In this document: positions 10,295-22,963 of the stretch, one piece after another
Position numbering within the stretch: position 1 is the stretch's first letter
Layout of the letters: each line of letters starts with the position of its first letter
DNA from: Vitellaria paradoxa
Lineage: Eukaryota > Streptophyta > Magnoliopsida > Ericales > Sapotaceae
Assembly (NCBI GenBank): GCA_019916065.1
Contig: CM034244.1
Span: forward strand, 35,897,433 to 35,961,432
Direction: 5' to 3'
Length of the DNA: 64,000 nucleotides
The notes under the pieces: generated by a model
Seen by the model: only the letters and a program-made list of their open reading frames with translations
Databases searched by the model: none
Told to the model about the DNA's origin: nothing
Translations under genes and position numbers: made by a program

Positions 10295-11283
10295 CCTTAC
10301 CCTCCCCTTAACACTAGGTCGACCCAATCCAAGCCTGACTCGCCCTTGCTCTAACACTTTAGGTCAGGTTAAGGTCACTAATCCCTACCCTTGACTCGCC
10401 CTAGTTGACTCAGTTTATTTTTTAAATTTTCTTAATATTTTTTATTTTTAAAGTTAATTACCATTTGACCTAGTTATTTTCTTAGAAAAATTATAGATTG
10501 ACCCTTGAAGTTTTGAGAAACAACTATGCAATACCAAAATTTTGGAATTTTTTTGTTAAGTCCTTCTTGAAGTTTTTTGACGTTTCGGATCCATTTGTGA
10601 GGTCGGTTTTGAATAATTTTGCTTCTAAATGTGAGAAGCAAAATGGAGGTCAACACAATAAGTATGATGTTTATGTTTATAAGTGAAAACTATGCCTTAC
10701 GGAAACCTTGGATGGAAGATATCCTCTTCTGCAAAGACCTGTACAACCCTTTGGAACATAAAGGATGTGTTTGGTGCACCAAACTTTGGTGAGAACCTCT
10801 GAAACTTTCTATTACATTTTTACACATTTTTACCTTTTTGCAGTTTCAAAAAAGTTTAATACCTTTTAAAAAAAATTCAATAACTGGAATTCGGTTAATC
10901 AAATAGCAAAAAATTTTTTCACTATTCTCATTACAGACTCCCAAGCTACCAAATGACACCCATTATGACCATTTTTTCTAGGGTTGTAGAAACTATTCCA
11001 ACGAATTGCAAAAATAGTTTCGACGGATTCGCACAGTCAACTTCCGTCCAAACGAATTGTAGAAAACTATTTCGAGTCTGATTTAGTTTGTAAAAAGTTC
11101 ATAACTAATACAAAATTTTGAATCCATTCAAACAGAAATCCGATCTATCAGAACGGGAATCCTATTGTTCATCTCTAAAAAATACGGTTTGAGATGTATA
11201 CACCAAATGCAAAAAGTATCCCCAAACCACATTTTATCTCATTTTAACTCACTTTTTATTACTCCAACACACTCAAAGAAGTC
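10295..11283. other. Intergenic, nothing recognised
   Basis: AT-rich with short open frames lacking codon character. The stretch 10755-10800 has the GTTTGGTG/CACCAAAC pairing seen in the MITEs elsewhere, but I could not delimit an element. Confidence 0.4.
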
Positions 11284-11990
11284 AAATTGACAGATATTAA
11301 GGAGGACTAGAAGAAAATAAATAGGAGGACATGGGGACTAATCAAGCAATGCATTGGATCTGAGGTCATCCACCACGCATCCCAGGAGACGAGTGCATAC
11401 ACACTTTGGATAAAGTTGGAGGAGATGCACCAGTTAAAAATATCTCGAAACAATACGCTCTTAACGAGGAGGTTAGTGGATTTGAAACTTAAGGCTAGAA
11501 TTTTGATGACAAAACATACAAGCGCGTTTCAAAATTATCTCAATCAACTATCCAGTGTCGACCTCAATCATGACGATAAGACTCAGGCTTTACTTCTCCT
11601 TAGTATTTTACCAGACAAGTGGGAGACATTGGTGATCTTGTTATCCAACTCAGCACCAAATGGAATAGTGACCATGTCAATGGTCAAAGATACATTCTTT
11701 AGTGAAGAAGTAAAGAGGAAAGAAAAAGGCATTAGTGATAATGGAGAATAAGTCCTAGTTAGGGGAAGGAGAAAAGGAAGAGGTGATAAAAAAATTAATT
11801 AGGGAATGTCAAAATTGAGGTTGACAAAAAGTCGTAAATTTATTTGCTATTGTTGTGATGAGGAAAGGCACATAAAACAAGACTGCCCAAAGTACAAAGC
11901 GGCAAAGAGAAAATAGAAAGAAATCCAAGCTCGAGAAACAACAGTGCTGGAGTACTTCAAGGATGATGTGATATAGGAATGGGTTGGCAC
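11284..11990 (+). pseudogene. Relic of a copia gag gene
   Basis: One continuous frame (frame 1) can be followed from about 11284 to 11970 through several in-frame stops. It begins with sequence around TWGLIKQCIGSEVIHHASQE, passes LWIKLEEMHQLK (near 11408-11443) and LLLLSILPDKWETLV (near 11593-11640), and ends in a zinc knuckle CYCCDEERHIKQDC (11845-11886) with C-X2-C-X4-H-X4-C spacing intact. This is a UBN2-type copia gag from a different family than the element at 315-5571. No LTRs or pol were found, so it is a truncated relic. In-frame stops include TAA 11749-11751. Confidence 0.85.
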
Positions 11991-14900
11991 TATACTAATT
12001 GGAATGGCATAGAGGATGCAACGATTGCACGAATGCACACGGAATAGGTGCAAGAGTACCCAGATGGTATTTAAAAGGGTACAGGAGCGCCAATGATGAA
12101 TGGTGTGCAAAAATCTGGTCAAAGGTGATGATGTGCAATTGGTTGTTGGATGTGTTCACATTATAGAGCTCATAGAAAAAGGACGGACTAAATGCTACAG
12201 TATCAGCAGAATGAGCCAAAATGTCTCTTTTACTCCTGAAAGAATTAGTGACAGGTTCCTCACCAAGAAGAGTACTTAGGAATTTGGAGCAATGATTTAT
12301 TCTAATAGGGGTGTAGAACAGATCATTTTGATGGGGAGTGCAATGGCCCAGGAATAAGGGTGAAATGATGATGTTGTCCATAACACAGGAAGCAGTGAGG
12401 TGTTGGAGTGTAAGACAATAGGAAGACGATGGTGAAGCATAAAGATTTTGCAAAGTACCCTAGGTAAGGGGGTGCATTAAAATCACCACAAGACGTTCTA
12501 TTCAATAGAACGTGATAAACCCACCCATGCTGGGTGGACGGGGTGATTATTAATTTGCATGTAATCCACCCACGTGGATGGATGAACTTTCTCACCAGCT
12601 AAGACAAACCGACACCATCAATAATTTAGAAAAGAACTTTTTAAAGTATTTTTTTTATTTTTCTTTAGCACTAATTTTATCAACCAAACCAATATATATG
12701 TGTGAGAAAGTTTATAGTTTTGTGTGGCAAAATTTGAGAAAAGCAAAGAGGTGAGGAAAAAAAGAAGATAGAGAGGTGAGGAACAAAGTTGAGAGTATTC
12801 TATGTAATTCTATCAGAATATAGTGGTTCTCTTCCATGGACATAGGCATTGTCAAACTACGTAAAGATTCTTGTATTGTTTGTGTGTGTTTATGTTTTTG
12901 GCATGCTTTAATTCCTAATAAGATTATGTTATGATGCTTTTTTAATGGGTTGATTTTGTGAAACAGGCGACTGATTTTATAAATAAAAATTAGCATTTAT
13001 TTACAAATAGAGCTTAAACCCTTTAGTCACTTGTATATATGTATATACATATTTACTTATTCATCATTGGTTCCGTAATGAGAATAGGAACTAAGCATCC
13101 GACCACTACCGTGCACGTGGTTGAGCACAAAAAATTGGTATATATATATACTATCTATATATATTTCACAGTAGAGAGAAAAAAAAAAGTAAGCAGAATT
13201 TTAAAACTAAGAGAGAGAAATGAGATAGGAGAAGGGAGAAGATTTAAAGAGAGAATTTTTTTTTTTTTAGTAGAGAGAGATAAGGAAGGACCAGTTTTTT
13301 TTTGGTGATTAATTAATTAGGATGGGTGTTAATTTGTTTTCATAATAAAATTTTAACGGAGTTAAAAGTTCAAACTAACAGAAGGGGGTCAAATGTTAGT
13401 GGTCAAATTTTAGTAACTTTTCAAAATAAGGACAGTGTTTGTAAATTTTAAATATTGAGGGGGTTTATGTGTAATTACCCAAATGTTTAATAAGTTTATG
13501 TGTAATTTATCCAAAATGAAATTTATTACAATAAACAATTATATAATTAACGTTAATCCGAATTGCAAATATAGAATTATAAATAAAAAATGCTAAATTA
13601 ATAAATAGGTACATCACTTCAGGTGCAACGGCTAGCCCCCAACGGATGGGAAAAAAAAACAAAGAAAAGGAAAAAGAAACAGTAACAATTGTAAGAAAAA
13701 AAAAAATTAATCCCAACAATCACAAACACGCTAGACATAGAAGATGTGGATCTCGAGGTAGGCCGGGGTGACTCAAGGCCTGACCCAGGCATATAAGGGC
13801 AGGGGCAAGTAGAATGTACTGAAGAATGGGGCGGGGGTGGCCGGGCCAGATTTTGGGGTCGGGGTGGGGCGGGTCGCAAGTCAACGTGACCCAGTTATCC
13901 CTAAAAATAACACATAATAAAATTTAATTAGAAAAAATTAAAAAAAAATCTTAAAAATTAAAAAATTTTAAATTTTTAGTATAAAACAAAATTTTCATAA
14001 TTTTTCTTTACTTTTTCCTCACTTTTCCTCCCTTTTCCCCTATTTTCCCCCGCTTACCCTTTTCTTCTCAAACCAAACAAAACGAGAAAATATCATTTTT
14101 CTGTTTTCATTCAAACCAAAAAAAAGTAGGTTTATGTCAATTTTCCTCCCACTCCCTAAAAAATAAGTTAAATAAAATAAAATAAATTAAAACCAATTAA
14201 AGGGTTAATTTTCTTCAAAAAGTAATATAAGATTTTTATGAAATTTATTTTAAATAAATTAAACTTAACTCCCCTTAAATATTTGAGTTACAACCTCATT
14301 TCAAAAAATTATTAACTCCAATCACCTTCCATTAGCTTTCTATTAGGTAGTGTTTGTTTGAGAGATTTAGGGAAAAGAAGGATTGGATTTGCAATTCCAT
14401 GAGACCCACAAAATCCAGTATTTGATAAAAACAATACAGAAAGGATAACTAATTCATTCGGATTACCAATCCCCAAAATGGGGTATATACCATCCTAGTT
14501 GTAAGGTTTGTCTCAAGATTTGATTCCCACCAAAATTCAAAGGTTAAAAATTATTTTTTGCTATATTTCATATTAAATTATATCTTTTATCCTATTTTAT
14601 AACTCATCAACCAAACATCATAAAAATAATTATATATAAAAAAAATTAATTCCATATTATATCCATTCTTATATATTATTAATAATATTACTTATCTCTC
14701 ATCATCCAATTTCTCCAATTAACCTAGTTTTAGGATTTGGGAAAAACAATAGTGACATCATTCAAAATTTTGACTTAATATGATATTTTTATCCTAATGT
14801 CATGTGAAAAGGCTAAAATAGCCTTCACTAGTCCTCTTTCAATCTCTACTAACCTAAACTATTATCTATCTACACGAGTTTGACCCTCTCTATAACCCAT

Positions 14901-15174
14901 TTCTCTTGTCCTTCAATTTGCTAACTTACGCCAATCTCTAGCGCCAAGCACAATTCACTCGTGGAGACTTACAAACAACCTACTGTGAAAGAATGTGTGA
15001 ATTTGATGGGTTTATCAGAAGGATCATCAATACTTCTTTTTCATCTTCTACTTCAAAACATATAAGTCGACTCACAACCGTCTATTTATATAAATCCTGG
15101 ATCAATTCAAGATATTAACAACAACCCATTTCTCTTCACCTCTCAAAGCCTTCGAGCTTTTGAGTAGACTTTTA
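11991..15174. other. Intergenic, no gene supported
   Basis: Open frames of up to 152 codons on the minus strand (11995-12595) match no family I know, overlap each other and begin beside the gag relic, so I do not call them. At 12500-12518 is a short palindrome (gttctattcaatagaac). 13730-13910 is a GC-rich island ending in gttatcccta, which on the other strand resembles an Ac-type hAT terminus (TAGGGATAAC); the other end was not found. The rest is AT-rich. Confidence 0.4.
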
Positions 15175-16544
15175 TGGGGCATTTGGAGCGCTGAGAAACA
15201 ACGAAAAATATAATTTGGGTAATTTTTTAAGAGCCGTTTGGTAACGCTATCATTTTTCTGTTTACGTTTATATACTTATGTTTTCTTTTTTTTTTTGGTT
15301 TCTGTTTTCATTTTCTCTTTTAAAATGAAACTAAAACTGTGTTTGGAAATACAATATTTAATTTTATTAGTTTTTAAAAATTAATTAAATTTAATAAATA
15401 TATATTTATATTAATTTAATTTAATTATATTATTTATTAAAAACAATTGAATAAAATATAAATATAATATCATTTAATCTAGAAAATATAAAAATATATT
15501 AATTTTTATTTACTAAAAATAATTGAATAAAATATATTTTGTAATATTTTAAATAATTTAATTATGATATTTATTAAAAATAATTTAACAAAATATAATT
15601 CATATTAAATAAATTAATCAGATTAAATTAATTATTTAATTAAATTAATTAAATTATGATATTTAGTAAAAATAATTTCATAAAATATATTTAATATTAT
15701 TTAAATTAATTATTAAATTAAATAATTTAATTATAATATTTATTAAAAATAATTTAATAAAATATATTTATATTAATTAAATTAACTAATTTAATTTAAT
15801 TATTATTATAAATAAGTTAATAATAGATATTACATATTAATTTAATTAATTTAATTTAATTATATTATTTATTAAAAATAATTTAATTTTAATAAAATAT
15901 TTCAATAAATAATTTATTTTAATATGAGGTAACAAAATGGATAAAGTATTAGAATTAACAAAATGTTTGTAATAAAAAAATAGAGTGAAAATACATTTTT
16001 TTCTGTTTAAGTTTTCATTTTTTGGGAAACAAAAAAAATGTAAATAGATTTAACAATATATTTTTGTTGGCAGTTTATAAAATTTTAAAAATATAAACAA
16101 AAAAAAAAAAATAAAAACATTATCAAACGGCCCTTAGTGTTTTGTGCTCAACTACTAAATCACTTTTTCAGATATAGATGTGTCATTCAAACGGATTTTC
16201 ATCTGTTCAAAAAGATTTCGGCAGAAATTGTTTAGGCTTTTGTGTTAGAATTTTTGACTTTAAATATGTTCAAAACAGATTTTTGGGTTTGTTCCAATGG
16301 ATTTATGTCAGAACTTTTTGAAAGTTATTGAAAAGTTTTTAGAATTTGTAAAAATGTTATTGGGGTTTGTGGAAATATTGTTGGGATGGAGTTTGTAAGA
16401 AATTTATTAGAATTTGTGAAAATTTGATAAGATACGTAGAAATATATAAATTATTCAAATTTGATAAAGTACGACATGGGTAAAATGTGTGAGTTTTAGA
16501 GATTTTTAGAGATTTTTTGACTTTTCAGTGCTCCAAACGCAGCC
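15175..16544. mobile_element. Harbinger-like MITE carrying a second MITE inside it
   Basis: The outer ends are inverted repeats: left GGGGCATTTGGAGCGCTGAG, right (other strand) GGCTGCGTTTGGAGCACTGA, flanked by TTA on both sides (15172-15174 and 16545-16547), as PIF/Harbinger elements make. About 470 bp belong to this element; the remainder is the nested element at 15231-16133. No coding capacity. Confidence 0.7.
15231..16133 (+). mobile_element. AT-rich 0.9-kb MITE, copy 1 (nested)
   Basis: Terminal inverted repeats GAGCCGTTTGGTAACGCT and (other strand) GGGCCGTTTGATAATGTT, flanked by TAA and TTA. The interior is extremely AT-rich with irregular repeats of a ttaaattaattttaataaata type. A second copy in opposite orientation lies at 38740-39682. 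Outside the termini the two share a run around ttacgtttatat and the segment near tgaaactaaaactgtgtttg. Confidence 0.75.
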
Positions 16545-16547
16545 TTA

Positions 16548-18990
16548 ATGGTGGTGTGTATAAATTAGAACCATTCTTGGTGACCCACGAGGTTGAGTTT
16601 AGGAAGAAAAAAAATTAACTTTTTTTATAACTAGTTTTTTTTTTTTTTATATTTGAAAAGGGAAAAAAAGTTAGTTTTTTTAGTTAGTTTTTTAATTTTT
16701 GTCAATTTAATATTTTTGCCCTTCAAAATTTTAAAAAAGTTTAAAATATAAGAAGATAAATTTAATTATTAAAACAAAATTAAAAAAATTAGTAACTGAT
16801 AACTAAACTACTAACTTTTTATTCCCAAACGCAACCTTAGGCATTTCTTTGTCTCTGTCTCCATATAAAACCCACCAAAGCATCTTTCTTTAGAACCGAG
16901 TCTACAAAGGTGCAAGTCTTCAATTTTTAGTGATGAGGTCACCGGTATCATTCCGACCATCATACTCTCTCTTTCTTTATAAAGAAAATAGAATTATGAT
17001 TATCTACCGACGTAGATTAAAAAAATAAAAATAAAAATTTTATGAATAAAAAATTATTCAAAAAATTAAAAGAAGGTATTTTATTCAAAGATTGCAGCCA
17101 TAGAAAAAAATAGAATGATGAGTAACTAGGAAGAGTAGTACATAGAAATTTGAGAATAATTTTTTGATTAATTTTAAAAAATTAAAAAAATAAAATGCTG
17201 AATATGAAGAGTCCTACATAAGTTAAGATAATAATATTTTGATTAGCTTTGTAAAAATAACTCAAATTAAAATTATTATTATTAATTTACGTTGTATTTT
17301 TTTAAAAAATATGGTTAACATGGCTAATTAAAATTTAAAATTAGAACTTAGAAAAAAAATAATTACTTCGAAGTTTAATTGATATTTATACATTATTTTG
17401 TGGTTTTAAATTTAAAAAATATTAAGAGTTGTTATTGTGTGAGAAATAATTTTGAACATTTTTCAAGTCTAATTATTATTTAGGCATTTTTTATTTATTA
17501 ATTTAAATGCATTTAATTTATTTTAATTTTATAATTGTAGTTAATTAATAAGTAAGTGATTTTTAGTATGAACTTATGAGTTGACTTCACACGTATTAAA
17601 ATTACATGTTATAATTTTAGTGGTTTTGTATGTAAATAAAAAGTAAAGTTGTAATCATGTAGTAATATAAAGCCCAAAAAAAGTAAATACTTTGTGAATG
17701 AGAAAGAGAAGAGAAGAAGAGTAAATGAAGGAGAAGAGTGCCTTGTAAAATTGGAATAAAAGAGAAAATGAGATGAAAAACATTATTATAGTATTAGATA
17801 TAGATAGATCTAGTTAAATACACAGAATATTTAAGATTTTAAACTAAATAACAAATCACATGCGATCCAAATTAATAATTATCAAAAACCAAGTAACAGA
17901 ATTTAAATAAGAATTTTATCCAACCCAAAATAATAAATATACCACCACTAGTACAAAATATATACAATACAAAACTCTAAGTCAATACATCTTCTTCTCT
18001 TTTTTTGGGTAATTACATCTTCTTCTTTTACCTTGATCATCAAGCTTCATGGGTTGATTTTTAGGATACATAGCCCCGTTTTTCACCAATTTCTAACTAT
18101 TTTTTGTGTTTTCTTTCAATTAAATTTTAACACCTATCACCTTTTATGTCACGTCTTTCCATTTTATTATATTTTTTGGCCAAAATTTGGCCAACCAAAC
18201 GGGTCAATAATATACCTAATCTTATCGGCGGACTCAAATGGAGGCAGGGTGAAAGTGATTCCATTGATGTTGGATACAAAATTACCAGAATATCCTTGGT
18301 AGTTTAGCTTTATTAAAAAAAATAAATTAATTAAAAATTGAGGTACTTTGGTCTTATTAAAGAATTAAAATTGGTTTAAGAATTTTTAATATAATAACAA
18401 TGTACAAAAATCAAACCTAAGTATTTATTGTGAAACAAAGTGTATTTTTTCACTACACTATTGAATATATATATCTTTTAGCATAATATCAATAAAAATA
18501 TAATATATAACATAATAAACCCTATAAACAATAAAATTTTTAATAATAATAATTTATTTTTTTTTAAATGGGAGACATCCCTAGCAAACCTTAGTTATTC
18601 TTAAAAGAGTCAATTAAATCATTGAATTAGGAAAAATATATCAACAGTTTAATATTCAAGGATAATTTTTTCTTTCCTAAAAACAGTGCTATTTTTTTCA
18701 TTTCCTTAATTTCGCTTAACTTGTTATTCTCTTTTTTGACACTCGGTGATAATTTCTCTTTCCTAAAAGTAACACCGTTTCTCTTATACTCTTAATTCCA
18801 CCGTAACTTGTTATTCTCTTTTTTAAGTACTTCATGCCCTCTAGTCAAGATTATGTATCTGTCCCTGCCTAATCTCATACACCAAGCATTATATGCAATA
18901 TAACATGTGAGCAACAACTTCAGAATTGCGGCAACAATTAATCTATATATATATATATATATATATGCATACATACACACACACGGCCAA
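16548..18990. other. Intergenic, AT-rich, nothing recognised
   Basis: No coding region supported. 16600-16840 has the cccaaacgcaacc type of ending seen in MITEs. An (AT)n microsatellite lies at 18944-18966, immediately followed by a CA run, just left of the gypsy element. Confidence 0.4.
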
Positions 18991-19378
18991 TGTTGGCAAC
19001 AGCTCCAATTTAGAAAATGTAAGGCTGGTATGTCAGAGAATATTCAGAGAAGAGAAGAGAGTAAAGATAAAAGAGAAAATGAGGAGGGAATAAACAGAGA
19101 GAGAGGCTGGGGAGAGAGCAATTGCTGAGGAAATTCTTTTCTATCCTTTCATTCATTGCAACGTTACATTACATAGAATTTTCTTTGTAACAGAATTCCT
19201 GATATACTGCTTTGTCCTATTCTCAGTGGTTAGAATTGTAACAAACTTTCACACAATTGGTGCCTAACACAATCAATCCATATATTTAGCTGGGACACGC
19301 TTGGTTCTAGAACTTCTTCGCATGATATTCAAATTCTAGGTTCCATGGGCTGAAGCAATCATAGTTGGGCTTGCATCA
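18991..19378 (-). repeat. gypsy 3' LTR (left copy)
   Basis: On the plus strand it runs from TGTTGGCAACAG to TTGCATCA; on the minus strand TGATGCAAG..CCAACA. A purine tract (GATGGCGGGGGCAA on the minus strand, 19379-19392) abuts its inner side. Confidence 0.95.
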
Positions 19379-19984
19379 TTGCCCCCGCCATCGAAACTGA
19401 CCTTGTCCTCAAATGCAAAAGAAGGAAAATCCTTGGTAAATTCAGAAACCATTTCCCAGGTTGCATCAGATGCAGGTTGAGACGCCCACTGAATTAGAAC
19501 TTGTTGAACAGAGCGCCCTTGAATCAACACAGTATGAAATTCCAAAAGCTTCTCAGGCTACAAGACTGGCTTGTCATCAAGAAAAAACCGAAGGCAAAGG
19601 AGCAGCTTGTGAGGAAGGATCACCTTTGCACAATTTGAGCTTAGAAATGTGGAGCACATTGTGGATTTTGGCATGGTCAGGTAGAGCAAGACGGTAAGCT
19701 ACTGGTCCAATGCGAGCTGTGATTTCAAAGGGACTATAAAATCGGCAAGCCAGTTTGTGAGATTGACGATCCGCAATTGAGGTTTGACGATAAGGTTGGA
19801 GCTTGACAAAAACCCAATCACCCACCTGGAAGACAGCATCACGACGGCCGGAATTAGCTTGGTTACACATTTGGGTCTGAGCTCTTGTTAAATTATCCTT
19901 AAGAGTAGTCAAGATGGTAACACGAGACTGAAGGAATTCATCCACTGAAGCGACAGATGAAGAACCAGCAACATAGTCAAGCAA
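19336..19984 (-). pseudogene. gypsy integrase C-terminus and chromodomain
   Basis: Two overlapping frames. 19984-19577 gives the integrase C-terminal part (FQVGDWVFVKLQPYRQ, then VAYRLALPDHAKIHNVLHIS). A shift then leads into VLIQWASQPASDATWE and DFPSFAFEDKV, which have the spacing of a retroelement chromodomain. Chromodomains steer chromovirus insertion to marked chromatin (known for the group). The first conserved aromatic positions are not clear, so the domain is degenerate. Confidence 0.8.
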
Positions 19985-20027
19985 AGTCAGTGGAGGTCGA
20001 CCAAAACAGCTTCATAGGGAGTCATCT

Positions 20028-20922
20028 TTATAGCGGAATGCCAAGAAGAATTATAATGCCACTCTGCCCATGGCAAAAAGATAGCCATTGCCGAGGATTG
20101 TCAGCTACAAAACACCTCAAGTAGTCTTCAAGACAACAATTTAGCACTTCAGTTTGACCATCCGATTGTGGGTAATAAGCGCTGCTAGTGGCGAGTGTGG
20201 TTCCTTGAAGCCGAAATAATTCCTGCCAAAATGCACTCATAAAAAGAGGGTCACGGTCGAACACAATCGCGGAGGGCACACCGTGAAGTCGAACAATATC
20301 CCTGATAAAGGTGTCAGCAACAAGAGGGGCTGTAAAGTTGGATGCAAGGGCAGAAAAATGAGCGCTTTTAGTGAGGCGATCAACTACAACCAAGATAACA
20401 AATTTACCATGAGATAAAGGCAAATTGGGATGAAATCCATGGATACAGAGTCCCATATCTTTCTTGGAATTGGCAAGGGTTGTAGCAGACCCTTGGGTGC
20501 TTGATTGAAGGGCTTCACTTCTTGGCAAATAGAACACTGTGACACAAAATCGCGAACAGACTGGCGCAATTTGGGCCAATAGAAAATGGAAGAGATGCGA
20601 GCAGTCGTGCGTTGGATACCTGCATGGCCGCCAATGGGTGTGTTATGGAATTCAGTAAGGATCATGGTCTGAAGAGCAGATTCAAGCAGCACCCATATGC
20701 GGTTCTTGAAATAATCAACCCATTTTTGATGGAATATTCCGGATGGTCAGTTGGGTTTAGTTGGATGGACTCAAAGAATGTCTTTGAAGGAACATGAGTT
20801 TGCAAAAACACTTTGAGAGTATCCCATAAAGCAATCACAGGTTTAGAAGCAAGAGTCAACACATTAAGAGAATTAGAAGGCACCCTTGATAGAGCATCAG
20901 TAGGACCGTTTTCAGAACCCAA
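20028..20922 (-). pseudogene. gypsy integrase
   Basis: Frames 20922-20662, 20692-20384 and 20579-20028 together cover the HHCC zinc region (FHNTPIGGHAGIQRT, then CSICQEVKPF) and the catalytic core (VVDRLTKSAHF, IVFDRDPLF, SDGQTEVLN), so D, D and E positions can be seen. Changes of frame near 20670, 20440-20560 and 20080 break it. Confidence 0.88.
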
Positions 20923-21424
20923 CTAGAGATGATCTCAAAGTCATATCCCAGTAACTTAGTCAACCACTTGTATTGCTCTGGTGTTTGCACTGTCTGATTA
21001 ACCAAAGATCGCAAACTTTGATGATCGGTTTGGATGGTAAAACGTGGCCAGGAAGATAGTGACGCCACTTTTGACAACTTCGGTGATGGCATACATTTTG
21101 CGGGCATAGGTGGATACGACACGGAGACGAGGAGGGAGTTGTTTGCTAAAATAAGCCAATGGATGCCCTTGCTGGTGGAGTACGGCCCCAATTCCGCTCC
21201 CGAAAGTGTCGGTTTGGACTGTAAAAGGCTGAGCAAAATCAGGCAAAGCAAGAACTGGTGTAGTTGCCAATGTGGATTTGAGAGCTTTAAAGGCTGCCTT
21301 TGCTTCTGGAGTCCAAACGAAAGCATTCTTGCGAAGTAGATGAGTCAAAGGAGCAACAATGGAGGCATAGTTGGCAACGAACTTGCGGTAATAGCCTGCT
21401 AGGCCCAAGAAAACCGCGCAATTC
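20923..21424 (-). pseudogene. gypsy RT end and RNase H
   Basis: Right of the nested hAT element the pol frame restarts with GLAGYYRKFVANYASIVAPL, then RNase H motifs VQTDTFGSGIGAVLHQQGH and LAYFSKQLPPRL, and in another frame FTIQTDHQSLRSL. An extra base near 21402 and a frameshift near 21070 break the frame. Confidence 0.88.
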
Positions 21425-22081
21425 TAGGGATGTTAACGGGACGGGTATGGAGCGGGTATGACCGTCCCCGTCTCCATTCCCGGTTTAGTAATACTCTTAC
21501 CCTTACCCGTCCCCGTCCCCGTCCCTGTCTCCGTCCCCGTCCTCGTCCCTATCCCCGTTTCGGAAAAAATTTTTTTTTCATACCCGTTCCCACGAAATAA
21601 TGAATTCCCTGTCCCCGTTTACCCCGCCAAGTATATTAACTATTACAAATTATATATTATATGTATAAAATAAATATTTAAAATTATTATAAATATTATA
21701 TATTAAATAAAATATATATTACATATATATATATTAAATAAAAAATAAAAATATATATATAATCTTTGACTTTGACTGATGCACTTAACCAAGAAGAAGT
21801 GACATTTATTTATAACCTCACAAAACCTTCACTTCTTTGTGAGAAAATCGATGTGAGACTTCTAAAAGAGCTACCACGCCAACAAAATTAACAAATAAAT
21901 ATTTAAACCGGTACAGAGCAGAGTGGAGACTATCGTACCACTCCTCGTCCCCGTACCTGTTCAGATAACATTTCAAATCTCCATACCTATTCCCGTTCCC
22001 GTTATTAACATTCCTATACCTTCTCTGAATGAAATGAGTGAAGCACGTACCCACCGAATACGGATATATTTGACATTCCTA
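21425..22081. mobile_element. hAT (Ac-like) MITE inserted in the gypsy pol gene
   Basis: 657 bp with ends TAGGGATGTTAACGGG and (other strand) TAGGAATGTCAAA. It is flanked by an 8-bp duplication, cgcaattc (21417-21424) and tgcaattc (22082-22089). The single mismatch is a C-to-T change in a CG, as expected from methylated-cytosine decay. Subterminal DNA is packed with CCCGTCCCC/GGGACGGG repeats like the transposase-binding arrays of Ac. The two gypsy pol halves join in sense across the duplication, which confirms the boundaries. No transposase is encoded. Confidence 0.9.
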
Positions 22082-22089
22082 TGCAATTC

Positions 22090-22963
22090 CTTGAGAGAAG
22101 ATGGTAAGGGCCACTTTGGATTACGGTGATTTTGTCAGGTTCCAGGCTGACTCCAGTGGCGGAGACTTTGTGACCCAAGTAACTTATCTCAGCACAGCCG
22201 AAGTCACATTTGGACAATTTGACAAACAATAAGTGTTCCTGCAAAGTAAGAAAAACTGCTTCCAGGTGTTGGAGGTGAGCTTCCCATGAGGAACTGTATA
22301 TAAGGATGTTATTGAAAAAAATCAACACAAATTTACGCAAAAATGGTTTAAAGACAGTATTCATCAACGCCTGAAAGGTGGACGGCGCGTTGGAAAGGCC
22401 AAACGGCATTACGAGAAACTCGTAATGTCCGTCATGAGTGCGAAAGGCCGTCTTCTCCACATCGCGGGGATGGATGCGGACTTGATGGTAACCGGAGCGA
22501 AGATCTAATTTTGAGAACACACCATGAATCTCATCAAGAAGCTCATCGACCGTTGGGATTGGGAAGCGGTCTTTCACCGTTATCGCATTGAGGGCGCGGT
22601 AATCGACACAAAACCTCCCTAAGCCGTCTTTCTTTTTCACAAGAAGAACTGGGGATGAAAAAGGACTCGTACTGGGTTTAATGATGCCCTCAGCAGCATT
22701 TCTCCAACTAGGCGCTCAATCTCAGATTTTTGGAAGTGGGGATAACGATAGGGGCGGACATTTATTGGAGAAGAAGTAGGGAGTAGGTTAATTTGGTGGT
22801 CAAGAGGTCTCTGAGGTAGTAACCCATGTGGTTTTTGAAAAATGGAATGAAATTTGGCCATGAGTGAGTGTAGCGAAGACGAGAAGAAAGGGGAAGCTGT
22901 TTTTGCCAACGTGAGGGACAGAGGGATCATTTGGGGGATCAATGAGATGATAGAAGTAAGCAA
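22090..22963 (-). pseudogene. gypsy reverse transcriptase with lost catalytic aspartates
   Basis: Minus-strand frames 22963-22637 and 22640-22014 carry the RT entry region ([19 protein letters not shown]), then [35 protein letters not shown] and [17 protein letters not shown]. The catalytic box, normally x-x-DD, here reads FFNNILIYS (near 22302-22328): both aspartates are Asn. Each needs only one G-to-A change. A frameshift near 22640-22650 and another near 22112 also break the frame. Confidence 0.92.

Noticed and set aside
11995..12595. Overlapping minus-strand frames of 152, 91 and 90 codons
   Set aside because: No recognisable domain, no consistent single frame, no start context; left unassigned.
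13039..13308. 89-codon plus frame
   Set aside because: Built from AT and GA low-complexity sequence.
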